From Spartobacteria bacterium (GTDB taxonomy: Bacteria > Verrucomicrobiota > Verrucomicrobiia > Chthoniobacterales > UBA10450), in assembly GCA_021324035.1 (NCBI GenBank), contig JAJPJU010000306.1, positions 1 to 6,172 on the forward strand: DNA of 6,172 nt, given 5' to 3'. A program made the translations under genes and the position numbers. Of the stretch, positions 1-6,126 are shown piece after piece; the stretch's first letter is position 1; each line of letters opens with the position of its first letter. The notes under the pieces are model-generated. The model was not told the DNA's origin and ran no database searches. It saw nothing but the letters and a program-made list of their open reading frames with translations.

Positions 1-251
1 TGTACGTCGGCAACCTGTCCTTCGACGCGACCGAAAGCGATCTGTTCGAGCTCTTCAACGGCGTCGGCCATGTCCAGAACGCCGAAGTGGTGAGCTATCG
101 CCACAATCAGCGCTCCAAAGGCTTCGCTTTCGTTTCAATGCAGACAATCGAAGAGGCGAAGCGCGCGGTGGAGGAATTGCACGACAAGGAATTTCTGGGC
201 CGCAAGCTGGTGGTCAGCGGCGCGAAGTCGGGCGAGCACGCGCGCGAGTAA
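1..251 (+). CDS. RRM-domain RNA-binding protein (5' end outside window)
   Basis: The reading frame enters from the left edge (first full codon at position 3) and stops at TAA 249-251, giving 82 visible residues. They make up nearly a whole RNA recognition motif. An RNP2-like strand YVGNLS opens the fragment, and the RNP1 octamer KGFAFVSM lies at about residues 37-44, with the aromatic residues that stack on RNA bases. The region EEAKRAVEELHDKEFLGRKLVV follows the usual helix 2-strand 4 order. Only about 8 residues follow the fold, so this is a short single-RRM protein of the kind found in cyanobacteria, Verrucomicrobia and Planctomycetes, where it is thought to bind single-stranded RNA. Only one or a few N-terminal residues seem to be missing. 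The gene ends just before a strong terminator, so it is probably a separate transcription unit from miaA. The family call is firm; the RNA target cannot be told from sequence. Confidence 0.9.
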   Translation, partial: YVGNLSFDATESDLFELFNGVGHVQNAEVVSYRHNQRSKGFAFVSMQTIEEAKRAVEELHDKEFLGRKLVVSGAKSGEHARE

Positions 252-270
252 CAACATCAAGCTCATTTTC

Positions 271-314
271 AAACCGGGAGTAGGCGCGCTTGCGCGGCTC
301 CCGGTTTTGTTTTT
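271..314 (+). terminator. Rho-independent terminator after the RRM gene
   Basis: A perfect 10-bp stem pairs AAACCGGGAG (271-280) with CTCCCGGTTT (298-307). The loop can form a second small GC hairpin (285-288 with 293-296). The stem is followed by a T-rich run (304-314, interrupted by one G). It lies 20 bp after the RRM stop codon. This is a textbook intrinsic terminator on the plus strand and separates the RRM gene from the miaA cluster. Confidence 0.9.
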
Positions 315-327
315 CGATGACGCGGAC

Positions 328-415
328 AACGTCCAACGCTGAACGCCGAACACCGAACGTCGAAATCAGACCTTCGCATTCGACGTTGGGCGTTGGACGT
401 TGGGCGTTCGATGTT
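328..415. repeat. Imperfect inverted repeat made of 7-nt units
   Basis: Two 37-nt arms (328-364 and 379-415) flank a 14-nt spacer (365-378). By hand alignment, 29 of 37 positions are complementary, and two of the eight mismatches would be G-U pairs in RNA. Each arm is internally repetitive with a 7-nt period. The right arm reads GTTGGGC, GTTGGAC, GTTGGGC, GTTCGAT; the left arm reads GTCCAAC, GCTGAAC, GCCGAAC, ACCGAAC. The element occupies most of the gap between the terminator and miaA and overlaps the most upstream possible miaA start (TTG 400). A short T-rich run follows the right arm (414-420), so in RNA it could act as a hairpin, attenuator or second terminator. From memory, similar GTTGGRC-type tracts recur between genes in Verrucomicrobia, so it may be one copy of a dispersed family. 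The structure is directly visible; its function is not. Confidence 0.8.
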
Positions 416-426
416 TTCTTCTGAAC

Positions 427-1332
427 TTGAAAAATGTTTTCTTCATCGTCGGCCCCACGGCCACTGGAAAATCGGAACTCGCTGCCGATGCGTCGGCCGA
501 AATTAATGGCGAGATTGTCAGCGTGGACGCTTTCCAAATTTATCGCGGACTTGATTTGTTAAGCGCGAAACCAGACGCAGCTACGCTTGCGAAAGCGCCA
601 CATCATCTCATGGGCAAGCTGCCGCTCCTTGAAGAGATGAATGCGGAAAAGTTTCGGAAACTCGCCTTGGAGACGATCGCGGAAATTCATTCACGCGGAA
701 AAATGGCGATCGTCGTGGGCGGGGGCGGGCTCTATATCAAGGCGCTGACTCACGGACTGTCACGTGCCCCGGCCGCCGATCCTGATTTGCGGGCGCAATT
801 GAATGAGCTCAGTCTCGCCGACTTGCAGGAAAAACTGCGCCAGCTGGATCCGAGCGCGCTTGTTGACTTGAAGAATCGTCGCCGCGTCGTGCGCGCGATC
901 GAGATCTGTTTGTTGAGCGGAAAACCGGCCTCGGCGCAGAGGACTCAATGGAAATCAGCAGAGGCTGCTGTCTCAGGCGGCGTCTTCGTTTTTCGCGACC
1001 GGGAGGATCTCTACGGCCGAATCAATCGTCGCGTCGAAAAAATGTTCGAGGCCGGCGTAATTGAAGAAGTGCGCGGTGTGGGCCCGCTGAGCGACACGGC
1101 GTCGAAGATGATTGGTTTGCGTGAGATCCGCGATCTGCTCGGCGCCGAAATGTCTTCCGGGCAATGCATCGCCGCGATTCAACAGGCGACCCGCCGTTAC
1201 GCCAAAAGGCAGTTGACCTGGTTTCGGCGCCAAACTAGTTTTCAGCAGCTGAATTTATCGGTGTTAAGTCACGTCGAAGCAGTAGAACGGATTTCGCAGG
1301 CCGCGAAAACGTTCGGGGTCGCAAGGGAATGA
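427..1332 (+). CDS. miaA: tRNA dimethylallyltransferase MiaA
   Basis: MiaA transfers the dimethylallyl group from DMAPP to N6 of adenosine 37 in tRNAs reading UNN codons, the first step towards ms2i6A, and supports reading-frame accuracy in the cytoplasm. Numbering from TTG 427 (301 aa, usual family length), the P-loop GPTATGKS is at residues 9-16. The segment SVDAFQIYRG carries the expected catalytic Asp34. The loop VGGGGLY (97-103) replaces the usual VGGTGLY. RRVVRAIE (about 152-159) and the C-terminal ATRRYAKRQLTWFR (about 254-267) are further family signatures. The start is uncertain: there is no in-frame ATG. TTG 427 gives a natural N-terminus (MKNVFFIVGPT), while TTG 400 lies inside the inverted repeat and would add nine unlikely residues. 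Neither has a clear Shine-Dalgarno sequence. The stop TGA (1330-1332) overlaps the hflX ATG as ATGA, so the two are probably translated together. The function call is secure. Confidence 0.93.
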   Translation: MKNVFFIVGPTATGKSELAADASAEINGEIVSVDAFQIYRGLDLLSAKPDAATLAKAPHHLMGKLPLLEEMNAEKFRKLALETIAEIHSRGKMAIVVGGGGLYIKALTHGLSRAPAADPDLRAQLNELSLADLQEKLRQLDPSALVDLKNRRRVVRAIEICLLSGKPASAQRTQWKSAEAAVSGGVFVFRDREDLYGRINRRVEKMFEAGVIEEVRGVGPLSDTASKMIGLREIRDLLGAEMSSGQCIAAIQQATRRYAKRQLTWFRRQTSFQQLNLSVLSHVEAVERISQAAKTFGVARE

Positions 1333-2600
1333 TTGAGACACGTCCGAAAAAAACGCACGAGCGTGCCCTCCTGATCGGCCTCGAGAAACATGGGGTTTCA
1401 AAATGGGACTTGCAGGACTCGCTCGAAGAACTGGCCGAGCTGGCCAATTCGGCCGGCGCTGAAGTGGTCGACACCATCACTCAAAAACTCGAAAAGCCGA
1501 CGGCGCCGTATTATATCGGCAAAGGAAAAGCCGAATCGCTGAAGCCTGCGTTGCACGATCGGCAGGTCACTTCGGTCATCTTTGACGACGAGCTTTCGCC
1601 CGCGCAGGGACGCAATCTGGAAAATTTGCTGTCCCGAAAAGTTCTCGATCGCACCCAGCTTATTCTCGATATTTTTGCGCAACGCGCGCGAAGCCGTGAG
1701 GGCCGTTTGCAGATCGAACTCGCCCAGTTGCAATACTTGCTGCCGCGGTTGACCCGAATGTGGCACCACTTGTCGCGCCAGACCGGCGGCATCGGTACCC
1801 GCGGGCCCGGTGAAACTCAGTTGGAAGTTGATCGGCGTCGCGTCCAGGAACGGATCGCGCGATTGGAGCGCGAATTGGAGTCGGTCCGAAAAACGCGGGC
1901 GGTCCAACGGCAGGGCCGCAAACGTCATCAGTGGCCGGTCGCGGCAGTTGTCGGTTATACCAATGCCGGTAAATCGACTCTGCTCAATCTCCTCACCGGC
2001 GCGGATGTGGTCGCCGAAAACAAACTCTTTGCCACCCTCGATCCCACGACGCGCAGTTTTGTTTTGCCTAACAAACAACGTGTGCTGCTCACCGACACCG
2101 TCGGGTTTTTGCGAAAGCTGCCGCACACATTAATAGAATCATTTAAAGCGACCCTTGAAGAAGTGAGCGAAGCAGATTTGCTCATTCACGTCGTCGATCT
2201 CTCGCATTCTCGAGTGGACGATCAGATTGAAGCTGTGGAGAGCGTGATCAAGGAACTTAACGCTTTTGGCAAACAAACCGTCATTGTGTTTAACAAGATC
2301 GACAACCTGGCGAACCGCGACCTGATCGACACGTATTTGAGACGGTTTCCCGGCAGCGTTGCGATTTCGGCTCGCACCGGCGAGAACGTGAACAAGCTGG
2401 TGCAGACTTTGCAGGACACCTTAAGCGCGTGGCGGTTGCGCTCGCATTTCAAAATTCCGGCGAGCGAATCGGCGTTGATTGCGGAGATCCATCGAGTGGG
2501 TCACGTGCTGGAATTAAAATACGAGGAAAACGACACAGTGATCGTGGCCCACGTTCCTCCGGAGCTTGGCCAAAAGCTCGCCAAATTCGCGACGACGTAG
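1329..2600 (+). CDS. hflX: Ribosome-associated GTPase HflX
   Basis: HflX is a cytoplasmic TRAFAC-class GTPase that binds the 50S/70S ribosome and, in studied bacteria, splits stalled or stress-inactivated ribosomes. The 423-aa protein has the full family layout. The N-terminal HflX domain (about 14-105) includes YYIGKGK at 61-67. A linker region carries GGIGTRGPGETQLE at about 153-165, and a basic helical segment covers about 165-200. The G domain shows G1 GYTNAGKS (209-216), the switch motif TLDPTTR (about 236-242), G3 DTVGF (256-260), G4 NKID (322-325) and a G5 SA (347-348). A short C-terminal domain follows (about 375-423). All nucleotide-binding motifs look intact. ATG 1329 overlaps the miaA stop by four bases, and a purine run AAGGGA directly abuts it, so coupling to miaA translation is the likely mode of initiation. 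Unlike in gammaproteobacteria, no hfq lies between miaA and hflX. Confidence 0.96.
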   Translation: MIETRPKKTHERALLIGLEKHGVSKWDLQDSLEELAELANSAGAEVVDTITQKLEKPTAPYYIGKGKAESLKPALHDRQVTSVIFDDELSPAQGRNLENLLSRKVLDRTQLILDIFAQRARSREGRLQIELAQLQYLLPRLTRMWHHLSRQTGGIGTRGPGETQLEVDRRRVQERIARLERELESVRKTRAVQRQGRKRHQWPVAAVVGYTNAGKSTLLNLLTGADVVAENKLFATLDPTTRSFVLPNKQRVLLTDTVGFLRKLPHTLIESFKATLEEVSEADLLIHVVDLSHSRVDDQIEAVESVIKELNAFGKQTVIVFNKIDNLANRDLIDTYLRRFPGSVAISARTGENVNKLVQTLQDTLSAWRLRSHFKIPASESALIAEIHRVGHVLELKYEENDTVIVAHVPPELGQKLAKFATT

Positions 2601-2639
2601 GCGCGTTTGCATCGCGACGCGATTGCGTTAGAGCGAAGT

Positions 2640-2915
2640 GTGGAATGGACCAGGAGAATTCGGGAAAGCATTGGTCTGAATCGCCTGCCAAAACTCCTCC
2701 GGCGAATTATCATCGGGTTGATTGGCGGGACCGTCGTGTTAATCGGTTTCGCGCTCATTTTTTTGCCCGGCCCGGCATCGGTTGTAATTCCGATCGGTCT
2801 TTTAATTCTGGCCACTGAATTCGCCTGGGCGCGATGGCTCGTTCGACGCGGCAAATACGTGCTTCGAGGAGCGAAGGACAAATTGCGCGACTTCCATTCG
2901 GTGCGGCCGTCATGA
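2640..2915 (+). CDS. Small PGPGW-family membrane protein
   Basis: This 91-aa protein (from GTG 2640) has a basic N-terminus (RRIRES, LPKLLRR) and two hydrophobic helices, about residues 23-42 and 47-64. Between them sits the family motif FLPGPA (41-46), followed by GLLILATEFAWA, then a basic tail (RRGKYVLRGAKDKLRD). The arrangement matches the putative transmembrane PGPGW family (PF09656), whose function is unknown. An inner-membrane helical hairpin with both basic ends in the cytoplasm is the likely topology. The start is uncertain: TTG 2607, seven bases after the hflX stop, would add 11 poorly conserved-looking residues, and no strong ribosome binding site marks either codon. Its stop TGA (2913-2915) overlaps the nth ATG as ATGA, so it is translationally coupled to the DNA-repair gene downstream and is probably part of the miaA-hflX operon. 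Confidence 0.85.
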   Translation: MEWTRRIRESIGLNRLPKLLRRIIIGLIGGTVVLIGFALIFLPGPASVVIPIGLLILATEFAWARWLVRRGKYVLRGAKDKLRDFHSVRPS

Positions 2916-3586
2916 CTGCTCGTGAGCGCGTAACCAAATTAATCAAAGTGTGGCCGAAGGTCTATCCGGATGCGCACACTGAACTGAATTTTAAAACGCC
3001 GCTCGAACTGTTGATTGCGACAATTCTGTCAGCCCAATGCACCGATAAGCGCGTCAACATGGTAACGCCGGCGCTGTTCAAAAAATATCGAGGCGCGAAA
3101 GACTACGCGAGTTCGCCGCCGGGAGAATTGGAGAACGCGATCAAATCGACAGGCTTCTTTAACAGCAAAGCGAAAAGCATCCGCGGCGCGACATCGGCGA
3201 TCGCCGAGAAGTTCGGCGGCAAAGTTCCGAACTCGATGGAACACCTCCGCGAGCTGCCGGGCGTCGGCCGCAAAACCGCCAATGTGGTTTTAGGAAATGC
3301 GTTCGGGATCAATGAAGGAATCGTCGTCGATACGCATGTGATTCGTTTGTCCGAACGGCTCCGCCTGACCAAGCACAAAGATCCGGAGAAGATTGAGCAG
3401 GACCTGATGAAACTCGTGCCGCAAAAATATTGGGCGATCTGGAGTCACTGGTTGATCTGGCACGGTCGGCGGCGTTGCTACGCGCGCAGACCGGACTGCG
3501 CGAACTGCGAGGTGTTCAAGCTTTGCCCGAGCGGCAAGGTTTTTCTGCGCACGGGTCTGGCCCAAAAACCGGCTCCAAATAACTAA
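2912..3586 (+). CDS. nth: Endonuclease III (Nth), iron-sulfur base-excision repair glycosylase/AP lyase
   Basis: Nth removes oxidised pyrimidines from DNA and cleaves the resulting abasic site by beta-elimination. The 224-aa protein, close to the roughly 210-aa family norm, shows LLIATILSAQCTDKRVN (about 33-49). The helix-hairpin-helix LPGVGRKTANVVL (115-127) carries the catalytic Lys121. VVDTHVIRL carries the catalytic Asp140. The [4Fe-4S] cluster loop is intact: C189-X6-C196-X2-C199-X5-C205. ATG 2912 is chosen over more upstream in-frame starts because MTARERVTKL matches a normal Nth N-terminus and forms an ATGA overlap with the preceding gene. The last 15 or so residues (KVFLRTGLAQKPAPNN) are an ordinary polar tail. 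The TAA (3584-3586) overlaps the stop codon of the convergent gene on the other strand, leaving no room for a separate terminator. Confidence 0.96.
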   Translation: MTARERVTKLIKVWPKVYPDAHTELNFKTPLELLIATILSAQCTDKRVNMVTPALFKKYRGAKDYASSPPGELENAIKSTGFFNSKAKSIRGATSAIAEKFGGKVPNSMEHLRELPGVGRKTANVVLGNAFGINEGIVVDTHVIRLSERLRLTKHKDPEKIEQDLMKLVPQKYWAIWSHWLIWHGRRRCYARRPDCANCEVFKLCPSGKVFLRTGLAQKPAPNN

Positions 3587-4062
3587 CGATGAGATTCCTC
3601 CAGCTCTGAAGGTTCGACATGACGCATGTTGGTCCCTTCGGTCTCAGCTTTGGTGCGCAAACGCCTGAATTGATCCTCTAATTTGTCCAGTTCTTCATCA
3701 GAAAGATTTTCCAGATCGACCAGTTCGTTTCGCGCTTTTTTCAGCGCACGAATGATCTCGTCGAGTTTCAGATGTACCGCCTTGGCATCGCGGTTTTGGG
3801 TATTCTGAATCAAGAAAACCATCAGGAAGGTAACAATCGTCGTTCCGGTATTAATTATGAGCTGCCAGGTATCGGAAAAGTGGAACATCGGTCCGGTCGC
3901 GGCCCAGATGATGATAATGAGAATGGCGACAGAAAAGGCCCATGCGCTGCCCAAAACGCTTGATGCTTTGCGGGCAAACACCCGAAACGCGTCGCTGACG
4001 ATGCAGAAAATATCGCGCTCTTTCTCGTTCTCTTTTAACTCTTCAGCCTGGGTCCGGTTCAT
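3583..4062 (-). CDS. Low-affinity iron permease family membrane protein
   Basis: This 159-aa minus-strand protein starts at ATG 4062-4060, preceded by a GAGG ribosome binding site, and ends with TAG at 3585-3583. After a charged N-terminus (about 1-17) there is a hydrophobic helix at about 38-60 and a second at about 66-86. They are followed by the family hallmark FLIQNTQNRDAKAVHLKLDE (83-102). The acidic/basic C-terminal region (about 102-140, with LVDLENLSDEELDKLE) looks helical and possibly coiled-coil. This layout fits PF04120, named after yeast Fet4. Bacterial members are much shorter than Fet4, and iron transport by them is an inherited label rather than something the sequence proves. 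The same frame stays open upstream to 4569, but that part is antisense to the TPR gene, has shadow-like composition, and is not included. Divergent from the TPR gene and convergent with nth, it is likely monocistronic. Confidence 0.88.
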   Translation of the reverse strand: MNRTQAEELKENEKERDIFCIVSDAFRVFARKASSVLGSAWAFSVAILIIIIWAATGPMFHFSDTWQLIINTGTTIVTFLMVFLIQNTQNRDAKAVHLKLDEIIRALKKARNELVDLENLSDEELDKLEDQFRRLRTKAETEGTNMRHVEPSELEESHR

Positions 4063-4182
4063 AATCCTCACTTTACCTTCGCGTTGAACGGCAAAACCGC
4101 GCGCATCGAACGCATCTTGGAGCGCCAGAGCTCGGAATTGATTTTCCCGCCGATCTGAGGAAAATAGAGCCCCGCCATCGCC
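4063..4182. other. Divergent intergenic region
   Basis: These 120 bp separate the start codons of the iron-permease-like gene (minus) and the membrane-TPR gene (plus), so both promoters should lie here or just inside the genes. I see no convincing -35/-10 pair, operator palindrome or riboswitch. The GAGG at 4156-4159 is too far from ATG 4183 to serve as its ribosome binding site. Confidence 0.5.
4066..4069 (-). promoter_or_regulatory. Ribosome binding site that fixes the iron-permease-like start
   Basis: On the minus strand the sequence reads TGAGGATTATG. GAGG lies three bases before the ATG, slightly closer than ideal, and supports starting at 4062 rather than at any of the far upstream in-frame codons. 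Confidence 0.6.
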
Positions 4183-6126
4183 ATGCAGCACGTCACCGCA
4201 TTCTCGCGTCCGGAAACGGTTCCTCCGGTTTCGGCCGTAATCCCCAAACGCAATGTTTGGATTCTCGATAGCTGGCGCGACCTGATCCTCTACGTCGGCA
4301 CACCGCTTCTGATCATCCCCCTGTTCATGGCGGCCCAGGCGCGATGGAGCGCCCAGGAAATTTATCTGTTTGTCGCCGCTTTCGGGGCGATGGGACATCA
4401 CCTTCCCGGAATGATTCGCGCCTATGGCGATCGCGCATTGTTCGAGCGATTCCGGTGGCGCTTTATTCTGGCGCCGATCTTTTTGCTGACCGTCTGCGTC
4501 GGTTTTTATTTTTGGGACATCAAAACCAACCCGGTCGTGTTGATCGTGTTTGTATGGGGCGTTTGGCACGGGATGATGCAGACCTACGGGTTCGGCCGGA
4601 TTTACGATGCAAAGATCGGTTCGTTCGCAGTAGCGACTCGCCGTCTCGATTTCGCTGGATGCGCAATCTGGTTTGCGGCGGGAGTCATTCTTTCGCCCGC
4701 CCGAATGACCGACACGCTGGAGGGATTTTACGGATGCGGTCTGCCGTTTATTCCGCGGTCTGCCATCCAGGGGCTCCAGCTAACTCTTTTGTTTTTGGCA
4801 ATCGCGGTCTCACTGTTGTGGCTCGCCAATTACATTCGGATGTGGATGGCCGGCACCCGGCAGAATCCAGTGAAGCTCGCGCTGTTCGTCACCAGCATCG
4901 CGTTTTGGTGGTATTGCAATAACGGCGTCACCAACATTCTGGCCGGCATCGCGCTATTCGAGGTTTTTCACGACGTCCAATACCTGTCCCTGGTCTGGAT
5001 TTACAATCGCAACCGGGTGGAAAAGGACAGTTCGATCGGCGGTTTCATGCGGTTCATTTTTCGCCGCAGCGGAGCTCTGATCGGATTGTACGTCGGATTG
5101 GTTTTTGCCTACGGTTCGATTGGCTACCTCAATTCGCACATCGGCATGGACACGGTGACGCGCCTCCTGACAGGCGTGGTCGCCGCTTCCGGACTACTCC
5201 ATTTTTACTACGACGGTTTCATTTGGAAGGTCCGCGAAAAATCGACCCGGCAATCGTTGGGACTCACCGGCGGGACGGCTGATATAAGATTGGGGGGTTT
5301 TATTCCGGGATGGACTCTTCATGGCGCGAAATGGGCCCTGGCATTCGTGATTCCGCTCGGCGCAATGTGGTTCGGCAAAATGTATCGCGCAGCGCCCGAG
5401 GCGGAACAGATTGGTCACGTAGCGGCCGACCTTCCGTCCAGTGCGCGGGCGCATTTCAATTACGGCGCCGCGTTGCAGAAAGTTCACCGGTTTGACGAAG
5501 CAGAGAAGGAATACAACGCTGCGCTCAAGTTCGACCCGAATTACGCCAAGGTTTACATCAATCTCGGTCAGCTTTTTATGACGACATCGAAGCTGGACGA
5601 GGCCAGGAAGAATTATGAAAAGGCGATCGAGCTCGATCCAAAGACGGCGGAAACACATTCCGGCTACGCTTACGTTCTCGAGCGACTCGGCCGGCCTGAT
5701 GAAGCGCGCGCCGAATATCAAACGGCGATCCGATTGAATCCGAAGTCGGCGCAGCTCTCCTACTTTTACGCAACCTTCCTGGACAAGCGCGGCGAAGCGG
5801 ACGCAGCGATTGCGCAGTATCAGCGCGCGGTGGATGTCGATCCGAAGTTTGGCGACGCCCACTCTGAATTGGCGGTCGCTCTTTTTACAAAGGGCGATCT
5901 TCGCGGAGCGGAAACACATTTTGTCGAGGCGGCGAGGCTCAGCCCGAAACGCGCTGACGTTCACAGCAATTTCGGCAGCCTGCTTTTGCAGGAAGGGCGA
6001 ACCTCTCAGGCGATTGTTCAATACGAGGAAGCGCTTCGGCTCGACCCGACGTTGACCGAGGTGGAGGAAAATCTTCGCCTTGCCCGCCAAAGTGATGATC
6101 GATTCCAATCGCGCTCGGGTCGATAG
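4183..6126 (+). CDS. Polytopic membrane protein with C-terminal TPR domain, function unknown
   Basis: This 647-aa protein has two halves. Residues about 30-400 are a membrane domain with roughly nine to eleven hydrophobic segments, for example about 33-50, 58-76, 94-111, 117-134, 155-171, 197-217, 230-246, 298-316 and 382-398. Several segments carry His or Asp beside aromatics: GHHLPGM (71-77), WHGMMQTYGFGRIYD (128-142), FHDVQYLSLVW (262-272) and LHFYYDGFIWKVR (339-351). Residues 421-624 are six back-to-back TPRs of exactly 34 residues, ending in a short polar tail. TPRs usually bind other proteins, so the protein may be a membrane enzyme or anchor with a soluble scaffold; which side of the membrane the TPRs face is not clear. 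I do not recognise the membrane family. The repeated in-membrane His residues resemble metal-dependent membrane oxidases in a general way only. ATG 4183 is the first plausible start but has no ribosome binding site at normal spacing (a GAGG lies 23 bases upstream). Confidence 0.85.
   Translation: MQHVTAFSRPETVPPVSAVIPKRNVWILDSWRDLILYVGTPLLIIPLFMAAQARWSAQEIYLFVAAFGAMGHHLPGMIRAYGDRALFERFRWRFILAPIFLLTVCVGFYFWDIKTNPVVLIVFVWGVWHGMMQTYGFGRIYDAKIGSFAVATRRLDFAGCAIWFAAGVILSPARMTDTLEGFYGCGLPFIPRSAIQGLQLTLLFLAIAVSLLWLANYIRMWMAGTRQNPVKLALFVTSIAFWWYCNNGVTNILAGIALFEVFHDVQYLSLVWIYNRNRVEKDSSIGGFMRFIFRRSGALIGLYVGLVFAYGSIGYLNSHIGMDTVTRLLTGVVAASGLLHFYYDGFIWKVREKSTRQSLGLTGGTADIRLGGFIPGWTLHGAKWALAFVIPLGAMWFGKMYRAAPEAEQIGHVAADLPSSARAHFNYGAALQKVHRFDEAEKEYNAALKFDPNYAKVYINLGQLFMTTSKLDEARKNYEKAIELDPKTAETHSGYAYVLERLGRPDEARAEYQTAIRLNPKSAQLSYFYATFLDKRGEADAAIAQYQRAVDVDPKFGDAHSELAVALFTKGDLRGAETHFVEAARLSPKRADVHSNFGSLLLQEGRTSQAIVQYEEALRLDPTLTEVEENLRLARQSDDRFQSRSGR
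5443..6054 (+). other. Six tandem TPR repeats (34 residues each)
   Basis: Within the membrane-TPR protein, repeat units begin at residues 421, 455, 489, 523, 557 and 591 without any insertion. Each shows the TPR pattern: a small residue at position 8 (G/A), G or a similar small/polar residue mid-repeat, an A at about position 20, Y/F at about 24, and a closing L(D/N/S)P. The closing motifs are KFDPNY, ELDPKT, RLNPKS, DVDPKF, RLSPKR and RLDPTL. The period in DNA is 102 bp, but the codons have diverged, so this is a protein-level repeat and not a recent DNA duplication. Confidence 0.92.

Noticed and set aside
393..421. TTGGAC as a possible -35 element for the miaA cluster
   Set aside because: The hexamer is simply part of the repeated 7-nt unit and no TATAAT-like -10 lies at 16-18 bp spacing.
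214..537. Minus-strand open frame (107 aa) across the inverted repeat
   Set aside because: Much of its translation is the 7-nt repeat (SNAQRPTPN-like), and it covers the terminator and the miaA P-loop; it is not a credible gene.
1398..2126. Long minus-strand open frame (242 aa) opposite hflX
   Set aside because: It lies wholly within the well-conserved hflX coding sequence and its translation shows no recognisable motif; it is a GC-driven shadow.
2834..2911. Upstream in-frame extension of nth (start at 2834)
   Set aside because: It overlaps the coding sequence of the PGPGW protein, and its translation (ARSTRQIRASRSEG) is unlike Nth; ATG 2912 gives a normal N-terminus.
4063..4569. Upstream in-frame extension of the iron-permease-like gene on the minus strand (up to 328 aa in total)
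   Set aside because: The extension is antisense to the membrane-TPR gene, is rich in Arg, Asp, Gly and Asn with no domain or hydrophobic pattern, and the internal ATG 4062 has a ribosome binding site and matches the family's N-terminus.
5194..6108. Minus-strand open frame (304 aa) opposite the TPR region
   Set aside because: It mirrors the TPR codons; the Leu/Arg/Val-rich translation is the expected antisense of a repeated TPR array.
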